A stretch of 60,774 bases of DNA from Kalymmatonema hyalinum WJT4-NPBG1 (lineage in GTDB: Bacteria; Cyanobacteriota; Cyanobacteriia; Cyanobacteriales; Nostocaceae), in NCBI GenBank assembly GCA_019359075.1, contig JAHHIB010000053.1, positions 1 to 60,774 on the forward strand, given 5' to 3'. Position 1 is the stretch's first letter; every line of letters starts with the position of its first letter. The position numbers and the translations under genes were made by a program. The notes beneath the pieces are model-generated. The model did no database searches and was not told the origin of the DNA. It saw nothing but the letters and a program-made list of their open reading frames with translations. Below, in pieces: positions 8,970-17,885 of the stretch.

Positions 8970-11936
8970 ATGTTTAGGATGAGTACTTGTGGGGCTTGGT
9001 TCATCGCAATTGCGACAACTTTCTGGACAAATTGTGCTTTGGCTCAAATTACCCCAGACGCCACTCTACCAAATAATTCCATCATCAACATAAATGGCAA
9101 TACGTTCAATATCACTGGGGGAACACAAGCAGGCACTAATTTATTCCACAGCTTCCAACAGTTTTCTGTTCCCACTGGTGGCGGAGCTTTATTTAACAAT
9201 ACTGTTGACATTCAAAACATTATCAGTCGAGTGACGGGTGGGTCGATATCTAATATTGATGGGTTGATTCGCACCTTAGGTACAGCTAACCTGTTTTTGA
9301 TAAATCCCAATGGAATTGTATTTGGACCGAATGCCAGATTGGATATTGGGGGTTCGTTTATTGCAAGTACAGCTAACAGTATAAATTTTGCCGATGGAAC
9401 TAAATTCAGTGCCACTCCATCACAAGACTTACCCCTGTTGACAATAACCGCACCTTTAGGGTTAAACATGGGCAGCAATCCAGGACCAATTGAGGTACAA
9501 GGACCTGGACACGACATTAATTATGAGGATATTGCCAAGAAAGAGGATGTTGAGATCAGACAAGCCCGTCCCCCAGTTGACACTAGCTTGACGGGATTGC
9601 AAGTCAAAGAGGGGCAAACCCTAGCACTCGTGGGAGGTAATGTGTCAGTTGAGGGTGGCATTCTCAAGTCACCAGCAGGACGTATTGAAATCGGCAGTGT
9701 TGGCAGTAATGGAGTTGTGAGCCTCGCGCCAATACAACAAGGTTGGAAGTTGGGTTATGACGCTCCCAGTTTTGGTGATATCCAGTTTTCACAGAAAACA
9801 TTCGTGAGTACCACAGGAGCAGGTGGTGGTGTCATTGCAGTTGCTGGTAAAAACATTAATCTGACTGAGCAGTCGATTGTACAAGCTGATACCCTTGGCG
9901 ATAGAAATGGGGGAGAAATCAGCTTTGTCGGCGAGAACATAGGTATCAATGAGTCCAACATCAGAGCGAACACTTACAGCTCAGGAAATGGCGGACAAAT
10001 TAACCTGGTTGCCAACAACATCAACATCACGTTTGAGAAAGATAATGCCGTGAGCACTCAAGCATCCAGCACGGGTGACGCTGGAAACATTAACCTGGTT
10101 GCTAACAACAACATCACGTTTGAGAATAGTGGCATGGAAACTGCGGCATGGGGCACCGGTAAGGGCGGACAAGTTAACCTGGTTGCCAACAACAACATTA
10201 CGTTTGAAAATAACAGTGGCCTGGACACTAAAGCATGGGGCACGGGTGACGCTGGAAACATTAACATCAGCGCAAATTCTTTTTCTGTACAAAAAAGTTC
10301 GGGGTTCATTAGCAGTACGGAGCGAAATAGCACAGCAAAAGCTGGAGACATTAACATTCAGGTCGCCGACTCTATGGTGGTAAGCAGCTTTTCAGGTATA
10401 ACTAGCGAGACCGTGACCGATAACGTTGGGAAAGTCAACATTAGTGCAAAGAATTTGCAGTTGTTTGACTTCTCAGGAATTAATAGCCGTACAGCAAAGC
10501 CAGGTAAGGTTGGAGAAATCAACATTCAGGTTGCCGACTCTTTGGAAGTCCGAAGCGCAGATATAAATACTGTTAGTTCTGGCAATGGTGACGCTGGAAA
10601 CATTAACATCAGCGCAAATTCTTTTTTGCTTGAAGGAGGAATCAAAAGTTATGCGGAGGAATATAGAGGGAACGCTGGAGACATCAACATTAGGGTCGGC
10701 GATTCTTTTGTCATAAAAGATGCAGGTATAGAGAGCGATACTGTTAATGGTAATGCTGGAAACATCAGCATCAGTGCAAATTCTTTGCAGTTTCAAGATT
10801 CAGGAATGTTTAGCCGTGGGATAGATACAGGTAAAGCCGGAGACATCAACATTCAGGTTGCAGGTTCTTTTATAAGCAAAGGTACAGGTATAGTTACCGA
10901 CATTTATGGCGTGGGTAACGGTGGGAAAATCAACATCAGTGCAAATGCTTTGCAGATGGACGGTTCTCAGTTCAACAGTATTACGGGGCAAAATGCCACA
11001 GGGAACGCTGGAGAAATTAACATTCAAGCAAACCGTATAGACTTGCAGAACCGTTCATCTGTAAATACTGTTGTATCTGGCAAGGGGAACGCTGGAAACA
11101 TCAATATTGTGGCAGATAACATTCAGCTTGATACTGGAAGTGGGATTAATGCAAACACCACAACGGGTCAGGGTGGAAATATTGGATTAGAGATAGGAAA
11201 CTTACTTTTGTTGCGTCGTGGGAGTTTCATCTCGACCAACGCAGACACAGCACAGCAAAGTGGAGACGGCGGCAACATCACCATCAATGCTCCGTCGGGC
11301 TTTATTCTTGCCGTCCCTAATGAAAACAGCGACATTACCGCCAATGCTTTCAATGGCACTGGTGGTAGAATCGACATCAACTCATTAGGCATTTTTAACT
11401 TCACTGAGCGTAGTCGAGAAGACTTGGTGCGCCAGTTGGGAACTGATAACCCAAATCTACTCAACACGGGACAGTTACCAACCAACGACATCACAGCAAT
11501 TTCCCTAACCGACCCAACTTTAAGCGGTCAGGTCACTATCAATACACCGGATGTTGACCCAAGCAAAGGATTACTCGAACTACCCATAGTGTTAACAGAT
11601 ACATTAAACCTAATAGCAGGCACTGGTTGTGATGCTATTGCCAGCACAGATTCTGACACACAAAAAAGTAATTTTACTATCACCGGACGTGGCGGTTTAC
11701 CTCCCAGCCCCTACGAACCCCTCAGTACTGATGTTATATGGTCAGATAATCGCATACCAAATATCGCACCCCAACAGCGCTCAGAAAAACCATCTACCAA
11801 ACCAGCGACTGCATATGATGCGGTGAAGATAGTACCTGCGACGGGGTGGGTGTTCGACGGCAAGGGAAATGTTACCCTCATCTCCCATACTTCTAATGCA
11901 AACTTGGGTTCTACTCCTGCTTGTCAAAACAAATGA
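8970..11936 (+). CDS. Secreted filamentous-haemagglutinin-like protein (TpsA type), paralogue 2
   Basis: A 988-residue tandem duplicate of the previous gene, again starting at MFRMSTCG after GGAGGG. The signal peptide ends at ALA before Gln. The TPS domain with LFLINPNGIVFGPNARLDIGG and the C-terminal 190 residues are almost unchanged. The central beta-helix region differs most, with extra GNINLVANNNITFEN-type repeats that make this copy 75 residues longer. Constant ends and a variable middle fit unequal recombination between internal repeats. Export through an outer-membrane TpsB partner encoded elsewhere is expected. A cell-surface, aggregation or adhesion role is inference. Confidence 0.85.
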   Translation: MFRMSTCGAWFIAIATTFWTNCALAQITPDATLPNNSIININGNTFNITGGTQAGTNLFHSFQQFSVPTGGGALFNNTVDIQNIISRVTGGSISNIDGLIRTLGTANLFLINPNGIVFGPNARLDIGGSFIASTANSINFADGTKFSATPSQDLPLLTITAPLGLNMGSNPGPIEVQGPGHDINYEDIAKKEDVEIRQARPPVDTSLTGLQVKEGQTLALVGGNVSVEGGILKSPAGRIEIGSVGSNGVVSLAPIQQGWKLGYDAPSFGDIQFSQKTFVSTTGAGGGVIAVAGKNINLTEQSIVQADTLGDRNGGEISFVGENIGINESNIRANTYSSGNGGQINLVANNINITFEKDNAVSTQASSTGDAGNINLVANNNITFENSGMETAAWGTGKGGQVNLVANNNITFENNSGLDTKAWGTGDAGNINISANSFSVQKSSGFISSTERNSTAKAGDINIQVADSMVVSSFSGITSETVTDNVGKVNISAKNLQLFDFSGINSRTAKPGKVGEINIQVADSLEVRSADINTVSSGNGDAGNINISANSFLLEGGIKSYAEEYRGNAGDINIRVGDSFVIKDAGIESDTVNGNAGNISISANSLQFQDSGMFSRGIDTGKAGDINIQVAGSFISKGTGIVTDIYGVGNGGKINISANALQMDGSQFNSITGQNATGNAGEINIQANRIDLQNRSSVNTVVSGKGNAGNINIVADNIQLDTGSGINANTTTGQGGNIGLEIGNLLLLRRGSFISTNADTAQQSGDGGNITINAPSGFILAVPNENSDITANAFNGTGGRIDINSLGIFNFTERSREDLVRQLGTDNPNLLNTGQLPTNDITAISLTDPTLSGQVTINTPDVDPSKGLLELPIVLTDTLNLIAGTGCDAIASTDSDTQKSNFTITGRGGLPPSPYEPLSTDVIWSDNRIPNIAPQQRSEKPSTKPATAYDAVKIVPATGWVFDGKGNVTLISHTSNANLGSTPACQNK

Positions 11937-12283
11937 TTTGGAGCGGAAAGGAGAGCGATCGCCGAAGGGGTTAGAAGCTGCAAATTACCTTTAATCACAG
12001 CACCCCACCCCACCCCAATGACTGGCTACGCCAAAGTTCCCCTCCTCGCTTGCGGTGAGTCCAGCGCTGCAGGCGGTGAGACCAGTGCTGAAGGAGGGTT
12101 TCCCTCCGCAGGCAACTGGCGAACCCGAAGGGGTTTCCCGCCGTAGGCGACTGGCGTAAGCGCTTTCCGCACGCCAAGGGCGAACGCGTAGCGTGCCGAA
12201 GGCATACCCGGAGGGGGAGGGGTTAGGGGTGGGGTTTTCCGGGTTTTGTGGGTAAATAAAAGTGCTAACAAACACCTCTTGAG
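11937..12283. repeat. Intergenic region with palindromic cassette, copy 2
   Basis: Most of these 347 bp (about 12020-12218) is a long member of the cassette family: TCCAGCGCTGCAGG, then GGAGGGTTTCCCTCCGCAGG, then GGTTTCCCGCCGTAGGCGACTGGCG, then CGTAGCGTGCCGAAGGCATACCC. It is followed by G-rich sequence ending in GGGGTGGGGTTTTCCGGG. Short frames across it are not genes. Confidence 0.75.
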
Positions 12284-12640
12284 TCATAAAACTTGCTGTG
12301 AACCCGCTTTTTGATAGCTTGAGGAGCCAACACACAAAGGTTTAGCTGACCGCAACACAGCGTCCAGCAACCCCGGAAAAAGCGCTTCCAAATCCTCTGT
12401 GCGCAACATATTAATGTGCTGTGTTCCTTCTTTGCGAGTCAAGACGACGCCTGACTCCCGCAAAATCTTGAAGTGATTGGACATGGTGGACTTGGCAATG
12501 GCAAAATCGAAGTCAGCACAGCAATGCTCTCCCTGAGTTGCCAACCGCCGCACAATTTCCAGCCGCACTGGATCACCTAAGGCATACAGCACTGCTGCTA
12601 AAGAAATATGTTTTCGGTCTGGATGATATAGCAGTCTCAT
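12284..12640 (-). CDS. ArsR-family winged-helix repressor
   Basis: A 118-residue regulator with the ArsR/SmtB winged-helix fold: [15 protein letters not shown] (20-34) before the DNA-binding helices, and the recognition helix [17 protein letters not shown] (50-66). The classical metal-binding ELCVCDL box is absent. Instead a Cys-Cys pair (40-41) sits before the recognition helix, which could make the protein thiol- or redox-responsive. It is divergent from the thioredoxin gene with a 78-bp gap holding a perfect palindrome. I infer that it represses the detoxification genes to its right and possibly itself; an electrophile- or quinone-sensing relative is more likely than a metal sensor. Confidence 0.85.
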   Translation of the reverse strand: MRLLYHPDRKHISLAAVLYALGDPVRLEIVRRLATQGEHCCADFDFAIAKSTMSNHFKILRESGVVLTRKEGTQHINMLRTEDLEALFPGLLDAVLRSAKPLCVGSSSYQKAGSQQVL

Positions 12641-12675
12641 ACTTGCATTATCTCATTCAGTAGACTATATTTTAA

Positions 12676-12696
12676 TTATTCGATAATATCGAATAA
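12676..12696. promoter_or_regulatory. Perfect palindrome, likely operator of the ArsR-type repressor
   Basis: TTATTCGATA-A-TATCGAATAA is a 10-bp perfect inverted repeat around one central base. It lies 35 bp before the start codon of the repressor (12640) and 22 bp before that of thioredoxin (12719). Its size and symmetry fit a dimeric winged-helix repressor. Binding is inferred, not shown. Confidence 0.7.
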
Positions 12697-12718
12697 ACGA
12701 ACTAATAGGAGGGCAAGT

Positions 12719-13042
12719 ATGTCATCCGTAGCAAATGTAACAGAATCTACGTTCAAGCAAGAAGTCCTTGAAAGTGAAGTTCCAGTGTTGGTAGACTTTT
12801 GGGCACCTTGGTGTGGACCTTGTCGTATGGTTGCTCCCGTGGTAGATGAGATTGCTATCGAATACACAGGACAGGTAAAAGTAGTCAAGTTAAACACAGA
12901 TGAAAATCCTACTGTTGCCAGCCATTACGGGATTCGCAGCATTCCTACGCTCTTAGTCTTCAAGGGGGGTCGGCAAGTCGATACGGTGGTGGGTGCAGTG
13001 CCAAAAACTACCTTAAGCAAGACCTTAGCGCAGTATCTGTAG
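12719..13042 (+). CDS. trxA: Thioredoxin
   Basis: A 107-residue classical thioredoxin with the active site WCGPC (Cys32, Cys35) in [20 protein letters not shown], and the cis-proline in [11 protein letters not shown]. It reduces protein disulfides, using electrons from ferredoxin- or NADPH-thioredoxin reductase. A strong AGGAGGG ends 5 nt before the ATG. It is the first gene after the palindromic operator and opens a + strand series of oxidoreductase genes, so it is probably induced with them rather than being the housekeeping copy. A dispersed palindrome (13047-13095) follows. Confidence 0.93.
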   Translation: MSSVANVTESTFKQEVLESEVPVLVDFWAPWCGPCRMVAPVVDEIAIEYTGQVKVVKLNTDENPTVASHYGIRSIPTLLVFKGGRQVDTVVGAVPKTTLSKTLAQYL

Positions 13043-13046
13043 TTAT

Positions 13047-13095
13047 AATTCGTAATTGATAATTGCTATTGTAATAAATCACTCAATTACGAATT
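13047..13095. repeat. AATTCGTAATTGA / TCAATTACGAATT inverted repeat
   Basis: Perfect 13-bp arms surround a 23-bp AT-rich loop directly after trxA. A shorter relative with 11-bp arms lies at 15273-15304 after the Old Yellow Enzyme gene. They may act as weak hairpins at transcript ends. Confidence 0.7.
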
Positions 13096-13215
13096 AAGAT
13101 TTGGACGGGTGTAGGGAATAGGGGGAAAAATACTCAGCCCATACCTCACACCTCACACCAAGTCTTAACAGATAAGCATCATGCGTAAATCCTATCATTT
13201 GCCGGAGTCAACGCA

Positions 13216-14010
13216 ATGGACTTGAAATTGCATGGTAAATCTGCGCTGGTAAGTGGTTCAACTGCAGGTATTGGTTTTGCAATTGCCCGAGGACTTGCAC
13301 AAGAGGGGGCGTCAGTTATTCTTACTGGACGTTCTGTTGAACGAGTGGAAGGGGCAATAGACAAAATTCAGCAAAGCTACCCAGAAGCAAAAGTTTCCGG
13401 TGTAGTTGCCGATCTGGCAAAAAAACAAGGAGCAGAGCAACTCTTTCAACAAGTTCCTAGTATTGATATTCTCATCAACAATCTTGGTGTTTTCGAGCCA
13501 AAAGCATTTTCCGACATCACCGATGAGGACTGGTTGGACATCTTTGAAGCTAACGTTCTCAGTGGAGTGCGCCTGAGTCGCCAATACCTGCCAAAGATGT
13601 TAGAGCAAGACTGGGGACGTATTATTTTTATCTCCAGTGAGTCCGGCATTCAAATTCCTGCGGATATGATTCACTATGGCATGACCAAAACGGCTCAGCT
13701 TGCAGTTGCCAGGGGTTTAGCAGAGTTGACCGTTGGGACTCAAGTCACAGTAAACTCTGTTCTTGCAGGACCCACTCGGTCAGAGAGCGTGGAAAGCTTT
13801 GTAGCAAAAATGGCAAAAGAGCGTGAGATCAGTCTCAGTGAAGTCGAAACTGACTTTTTCAAGAATATTCGTCCAACTTCCCTGCTCAAACGCTTTGCAA
13901 CAATCGATGAGGTGGCAGCGATGGTTGTTTATCTATCCAGTCCCATAGCTTCAGCCACTAATGCTGCAGCTTTGCGGGCGGATGGCGGTGTTGTGCAGTC
14001 AGTTGTTTAA
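13216..14010 (+). CDS. Short-chain dehydrogenase/reductase
   Basis: A 264-residue classical SDR enzyme. The NAD(P)-binding motif is GSTAGIG (14-20), INNLG matches the structural NNAG element, and the catalytic residues are Ser in FISSESG, Tyr154 and Lys158 (YGMTK). Such enzymes reduce aldehydes or ketones or oxidise alcohols with NAD(P)H; the substrate cannot be read from the sequence. It lies 173 bp after trxA in the detoxification series, where reactive carbonyls are plausible substrates (inference). Heptamer repeats related to AGTTATC follow the stop (14011-14080). Confidence 0.88.
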   Translation: MDLKLHGKSALVSGSTAGIGFAIARGLAQEGASVILTGRSVERVEGAIDKIQQSYPEAKVSGVVADLAKKQGAEQLFQQVPSIDILINNLGVFEPKAFSDITDEDWLDIFEANVLSGVRLSRQYLPKMLEQDWGRIIFISSESGIQIPADMIHYGMTKTAQLAVARGLAELTVGTQVTVNSVLAGPTRSESVESFVAKMAKEREISLSEVETDFFKNIRPTSLLKRFATIDEVAAMVVYLSSPIASATNAAALRADGGVVQSVV

Positions 14011-14158
14011 CAGTTATTAGTTATCAGTTATCAGTTAGCAGTCATCAGTTTCATCTGCCTGCTTACTGATAACTTATGACTGATTGAACTGAGTTTGGTT
14101 CTCAACCAGGAATTTAAATTTTTGGCAAAACAAAATACACAATTTAGAGATTCAACTC

Positions 14159-15274
14159 ATGAACACTAACATTAACTTACTCTCTCCCTACAAGTTAGGC
14201 CATTTAGAACTGCCCAACCGCATAGTGATGGCTCCCTTAACCCGTAATCGCGCGGGTGAGGGTAATGTACCACATCAACTTAATGCGACGTACTACGTCC
14301 AACGCGCCTCTGCAGGGCTGATTATTGCTGAAGCCACTCAGGTTTCTCCACAAGGTCAAGGGTATCCTTATACACCAGGAATTCACTCACAAGAACAAGT
14401 AGAGGGTTGGAAGTTAGTCACAGATGCAGTGCATCAGCACGGAGGGAGAATTTTCCTGCAACTATGGCACGTAGGACGCATCTCACACCCAGATTTCCAA
14501 CCGAATGGTGAATTACCGCTAGCACCTTCTGCGATCGCACCCAAGGGTCAGGTAGTTACCTATGAAGGCATGAAACCATATGTGACTCCTCGTGCTTTGG
14601 AAACTTCCGAGATTCCCGAAATTATCGAACAATATCGCCAAGGGGCAGAAAATGCTCTGGCTGCAGGCTTTGATGGGGTGGAGATTCACGGAGCTAATGG
14701 TTATTTACTTGACCAATTCCTCCGAGATGGTACGAATCAGCGCACAGATAACTATGGCGGTTCCGTGGAAAATCGTGCCCGACTGCTTTTGGAAGTGACC
14801 GAGGCGGTTGTTGGTGTCTGGGGTGCAAAACGCGTAGGGGTACGCTTATCTCCCAGTGGAACATTTAACGATATGCAAGACTCGAATCCGCTAGCAACAT
14901 TTGGTTACGCAGCCCAGGCGTTGAACCAGTTTGATTTAGCATATCTGCACATCTTTGAGGCGATAGAAGCAGACATTAGGCATGGCGGGACAGTGGTGCC
15001 AACCAGTCACATACGCGATCGCTATCACGGTACACTGATAGTCAATGGTGGATACACCCCTGAAAAAGGGGACGCAGTTTTAGCAAACGGAGAAGCAGAG
15101 TTAGTTGCCTTTGGCACACTGTTTATATCAAATCCCGATTTACCCCGACGTATAGCTCTCAATGCACCTCTGAATGAGGCAGATACGACAACCTTTTATG
15201 GCGGTGGGGAAAAAGGGTATACCGACTATCCTACAGTGGAAGAGCAACACCCTTCTCTCGTAGGGGCACACTAA
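14159..15274 (+). CDS. Old Yellow Enzyme family alkene reductase (NemA/XenA-like)
   Basis: A 371-residue FMN-dependent ene-reductase. The TIM-barrel start NRIVMAPLTRNRA, QLWHVGRISHP, the substrate-binding pair His177/Asn180 in IHGANGYLLDQF, and RTDNYGGSVENRARLLLE are all hallmarks. Members use NADPH to reduce the C=C bond of alpha,beta-unsaturated carbonyls, N-ethylmaleimide and nitro compounds, so they detoxify electrophiles. The gene lies third in the + strand series behind the ArsR-controlled promoter region. The stop codon overlaps the edge of a palindrome (15273-15304) that may slow transcription. Confidence 0.93.
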   Translation: MNTNINLLSPYKLGHLELPNRIVMAPLTRNRAGEGNVPHQLNATYYVQRASAGLIIAEATQVSPQGQGYPYTPGIHSQEQVEGWKLVTDAVHQHGGRIFLQLWHVGRISHPDFQPNGELPLAPSAIAPKGQVVTYEGMKPYVTPRALETSEIPEIIEQYRQGAENALAAGFDGVEIHGANGYLLDQFLRDGTNQRTDNYGGSVENRARLLLEVTEAVVGVWGAKRVGVRLSPSGTFNDMQDSNPLATFGYAAQALNQFDLAYLHIFEAIEADIRHGGTVVPTSHIRDRYHGTLIVNGGYTPEKGDAVLANGEAELVAFGTLFISNPDLPRRIALNAPLNEADTTTFYGGGEKGYTDYPTVEEQHPSLVGAH

Positions 15275-15304
15275 TTCGTAATTCATAATTACAAATTACG
15301 AATT
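15273..15304. repeat. AATTCGTAATT / AATTACGAATT inverted repeat
   Basis: Perfect 11-bp arms surround a 10-nt loop immediately after the Old Yellow Enzyme gene. It is related to the element at 13047-13095. Confidence 0.7.
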
Positions 15305-15352
15305 TGTGTCATGCAACCTTATAATCTTCTTAAAAATTAACGGACAGGTCCA

Positions 15353-16024
15353 ATGGTTCAAGAACTCAGCCTTCAAACCAAACCTCTGGATGTACCTAGC
15401 GCTATTATTCAGCGTCGTTCTATCAAAAGTTTCAAACCAGAACCTATATCCCCAGAACTACTGAAGCAACTTGTTGAGCTAACTGTAGCAGCGCCCAGTA
15501 GCTATAACATTCAAGATTGGCGGATAATTCTTGTACAAGATGACGAGCAAAAGGCAGCTCTTTCTGCAGCAGCTTGGAATCAAAAGCAAATTGTCGAAGC
15601 GCCTGTAACCTTTGTCTTTGCTGCTGACGCTACTGCTGGCGAACAAGACTTAACACCAATTTACGACCAGGGACTCCAAACTGGGGCATGGACTGAAGCC
15701 ACGGTAAACTACTTTAAAACTGCTATCCCGCAGCATCAAGCAGGACTTGGAGACAAGCGGCGGGAATATGCAATTAAAGATGCTGTCATTGCTGCGACTC
15801 ATTTGGTGCTAGCAGCAGAAAGTCTAGGCTTGTCCACCTGCTTTATGAACGGTTGGATTGAAGAGAAAGTCAAAGAGGTGATTGGTGCTGCAGACAATCC
15901 AGATATTGCGATCGCTCTTCTTGTACCTGTTGGATATGCAGCAGAATCACGTCGCGATCCCGGACGTTTGCCATTTGCCTACAACGTCTTTGTAGATAAA
16001 GTAGGAAACCCTTATGAAGGTTGA
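15353..16024 (+). CDS. Nitroreductase family flavoprotein
   Basis: A 223-residue FMN-dependent NAD(P)H oxidoreductase of the nitroreductase fold. IIQRRSIKSFKPEPIS (18-33) holds the basic FMN-phosphate motif, VAAPSSYNIQDWRIILVQ follows, and the C-terminal part has LAAESLGLSTCFMNGW and the FMN-contacting VPVGYA. Members reduce nitroaromatics, quinones or enones. The gene follows the Old Yellow Enzyme gene by 78 bp and shares its direction, supporting co-regulation. The exact substrate is unknown. Confidence 0.9.
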   Translation: MVQELSLQTKPLDVPSAIIQRRSIKSFKPEPISPELLKQLVELTVAAPSSYNIQDWRIILVQDDEQKAALSAAAWNQKQIVEAPVTFVFAADATAGEQDLTPIYDQGLQTGAWTEATVNYFKTAIPQHQAGLGDKRREYAIKDAVIAATHLVLAAESLGLSTCFMNGWIEEKVKEVIGAADNPDIAIALLVPVGYAAESRRDPGRLPFAYNVFVDKVGNPYEG

Positions 16025-16340
16025 ACTAGATAATCTATCCAGATAAAAGAGATTCATGATCAGAAAACGGTACATAGCCAGTAGCGAAGTACCGTTCATC
16101 TGCCAATCATCATCTGCGATTGACTTGACTCCAAAGTCAATCGCACCAAAATCATCATCTACCATAGAAAAAACCATGTCTATAGCCTCATATCTAGCGC
16201 GTCGTTCGCTTCATTAGACTTCTTGCAAAAGTCAAAAAACGTGAATGTCATTCTGAGCGAAACGCAGTGTAGCGAGGAATCTCCACCAGATGTTTCGCTC
16301 CGCTCAACACGACAATTCAAGCATTTTTGCAAGAGGTCTA
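16025..16340. other. Gene-free gap ended by a MITE insertion
   Basis: This stretch lies between the nitroreductase gene and the GFA remnant. 16025-16213 has no recognisable coding sequence; 16215-16340 is a small inverted-repeat element described separately. The 5' part of the GFA gene should lie here but was not found. Confidence 0.6.
16215..16340. mobile_element. MITE-like element, TAGACTTCTTGCAAAA family, copy 1
   Basis: The 126-bp element has terminal inverted repeats TAGACTTCTTGCAAAA (left) and TAGACCTCTTGCAAAA (right, reverse complement). TA occurs at both ends, as expected for IS630/mariner-type target duplication. It has no coding capacity. It abuts the truncated GFA gene and may have caused its loss. 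A second copy lies at 28357-28494. Confidence 0.8.
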
Positions 16341-16571
16341 TTATGGCTGGCTGGTCACAAATTCAATCTCATTGCTGGCGAAGAGTATCTTACCCTCTAC
16401 CAATTTCATACAAACACAGCAAAACACTATTCTTGCAAACTTTGCGGCATCTATCCCTTTCACAAACCCCGCGTTGCTCCCGATTTTTATGGAATTAATG
16501 TCGCCTGCTTAGAAGATGTTGATACCTTTAAGCTAGAGCCTGGACTGGTTGATGGTGGCTCATACGAGTAG
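16341..16571 (+). pseudogene. GFA-family (glutathione-dependent formaldehyde-activating-like) protein, 5'-truncated
   Basis: The last about 70 residues of a GFA-fold protein remain: GEEYLTLYQFHTNTAKHYSC, KLCGIYPFHKPRVAPDFYGI, then NVACLEDVD. The C-x2-C zinc pair of the second half is present (SCKLCG). The N-terminal half with the other zinc cysteines is missing and replaced by the MITE at 16215-16340; the open frame runs into the element. GFA proteins include the enzyme that joins glutathione and formaldehyde, so the intact gene would have suited this cluster, next to a GST. It is probably inactive now. Confidence 0.75.
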
Positions 16572-16652
16572 CAAGGGTGCAGAGTGAGTTCGTGCATCTG
16601 TAACGCAACGTTCACATAAACAAAACTATCGCATAATTTAGGAGAAACAACC

Positions 16653-17351
16653 ATGATTGAACTTTACTATTGGACAACACCAAACGGTCATAAAATCACC
16701 ATTTTTCTAGAAGAAGTCGGACTACCTTATACCATCGTTCCTATCAACATTGGCGCTGGAGATCAGTTTCAACCGGAATTTCTCAAGATTTCTCCTAACA
16801 ATCGTATCCCCGCGATTGTTGACCATGAGCCAGCAGGAGGTGGCGAGCCAATTTCAGTGTTTGAATCCGGTGCAATTTTGTTGTATTTGGCAGAAAAAAC
16901 TGGCAAGTTGATTCCAACTGATTTGCACCAACGCGTTGAAGTCCTCCAATGGTTATTCTGGCAGATGGGGGGCTTAGGACCAATGGCGGGACAGAACCAC
17001 CACTTTAACAGGTATGCTCCCGAAAAGATTGACTATGCTATTAATCGCTATGTGAATGAGACAGCACGTTTATACGCTGTCTTGGATAAGCGGTTGGCAG
17101 ATAGGGAGTTTGTGGCTGGTGATTATTCCATCGCCGATATTGCTGCCTATCCTTGGATCGTGCCATATGAGAGCCAAAGTCAAAAATTAGAGGACTTCCC
17201 TAACCTCAAGCGCTGGTTTGAGACAATTCAGGCGCGTCCTGCAGTCATTCGTGCTTACGAGAAGGCAGAGGCTTTTAAAAATCAGGCGCTTGATCCAGAA
17301 AAGTCTAGAGATTTGTTATTCAACCAGTCGGCGAAAACGATTCAGCGTTAG
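16653..17351 (+). CDS. Glutathione S-transferase, Nu-class (YfcG/YghU-like)
   Basis: A 232-residue GST. The thioredoxin-fold N-terminus has YWTTPNGHKITIFLEEVGLPY (6-26), where the Thr/Asn of TTPNG replace the usual Tyr/Ser and mark the Nu class. NNRIPAIVDHEP carries the cis-Pro, and the helical C-terminal domain contains YSIADIAAYPWI (the GST-C folding motif). Nu-class enzymes bind GSSG/GSH and act as disulfide oxidoreductases or peroxidases. AGGAG precedes the ATG (TTTAGGAGAAACAACCATG). It belongs to the same + strand detoxification series, although the GFA remnant and MITE separate it from the nitroreductase gene. Confidence 0.92.
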   Translation: MIELYYWTTPNGHKITIFLEEVGLPYTIVPINIGAGDQFQPEFLKISPNNRIPAIVDHEPAGGGEPISVFESGAILLYLAEKTGKLIPTDLHQRVEVLQWLFWQMGGLGPMAGQNHHFNRYAPEKIDYAINRYVNETARLYAVLDKRLADREFVAGDYSIADIAAYPWIVPYESQSQKLEDFPNLKRWFETIQARPAVIRAYEKAEAFKNQALDPEKSRDLLFNQSAKTIQR

Positions 17352-17409
17352 CGCATATTTTTTGATTATTGTCAACTGCATCACTCATCGTTCCGTTTCA
17401 TTGAAACCG

Positions 17410-17547
17410 GAAAAATCTGCCAGCCTCATTACAAGTTAACTAGTTTAGGGTTCACGATCTTGACGGAAAAACCGTCCAAACTGTTAAATCCTATACAAAA
17501 TCAATCAATTTTTAAGGGCGGTTTTTCCGGAGGCTGGCAGATTTTTC
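17410..17547. mobile_element. MITE-like element with 18-bp perfect inverted ends
   Basis: GAAAAATCTGCCAGCCTC (17410-17427) is exactly repeated in inverted orientation at 17530-17547. Inside is a second inverted pair, GGAAAAACCGTCC and GGGCGGTTTTTCC, so the whole 138 bp could fold into one branched hairpin. It has no coding capacity. Confidence 0.75.
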
Positions 17548-17610
17548 AATCGTTGTGACCCAACCCCACATTTTCCCCAAATTTCCTCGTTTTAGAGGAT
17601 AAAACAAACC

Positions 17611-17672
17611 ACAGATGGACACAGATGGACACAGATAAAATTACATCTGTGTTTATCTGTGTGTATTTGTAG
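17611..17672. repeat. CACAGAT / ATCTGTG palindromic repeat
   Basis: Repeated GGACACAGAT on the left pairs with ATCTGTGTTTATCTGTGTG on the right. The same motif is nested in the element at 28357-28494 (28394-28458). This is a widespread small palindrome of cyanobacterial genomes. Confidence 0.75.
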
Positions 17673-17885
17673 TTCTCAACTTTAGTCTTATATGATGTCC
17701 GGATGAACACTTATAAAAAACGAACAACCTCAAGAGCCTCCCTTCCTCTGTCTGCGAGTTCCCAGAGGGTTGGGGTGAGGTAAAGTGAGTTCATCGCATG
17801 GGCTTCCAACTGGTGGGAACTTGCTGCAAGCCATAAGTTATAAGTTGAGCAATATTGTCTGCCACCCAAAGAATAGGAGACCTAA

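Larger units (their letters stand above)
17352..17885. other. Intergenic region with two palindromic elements
   Basis: There is no gene in these 534 bp. They contain a 138-bp element with perfect 18-bp inverted ends (17410-17547) and a CACAGAT-type palindrome (17611-17672). AGGAG at about 17875 is the ribosome binding site of the MFS remnant. Confidence 0.7.

Noticed and set aside
5368-11936. Direct repeats in the two adhesin genes that might look like a CRISPR or minisatellite
   Set aside because: They are in frame, vary in sequence and encode beta-helix repeats of a secreted protein; there are no constant repeats with unique spacers.
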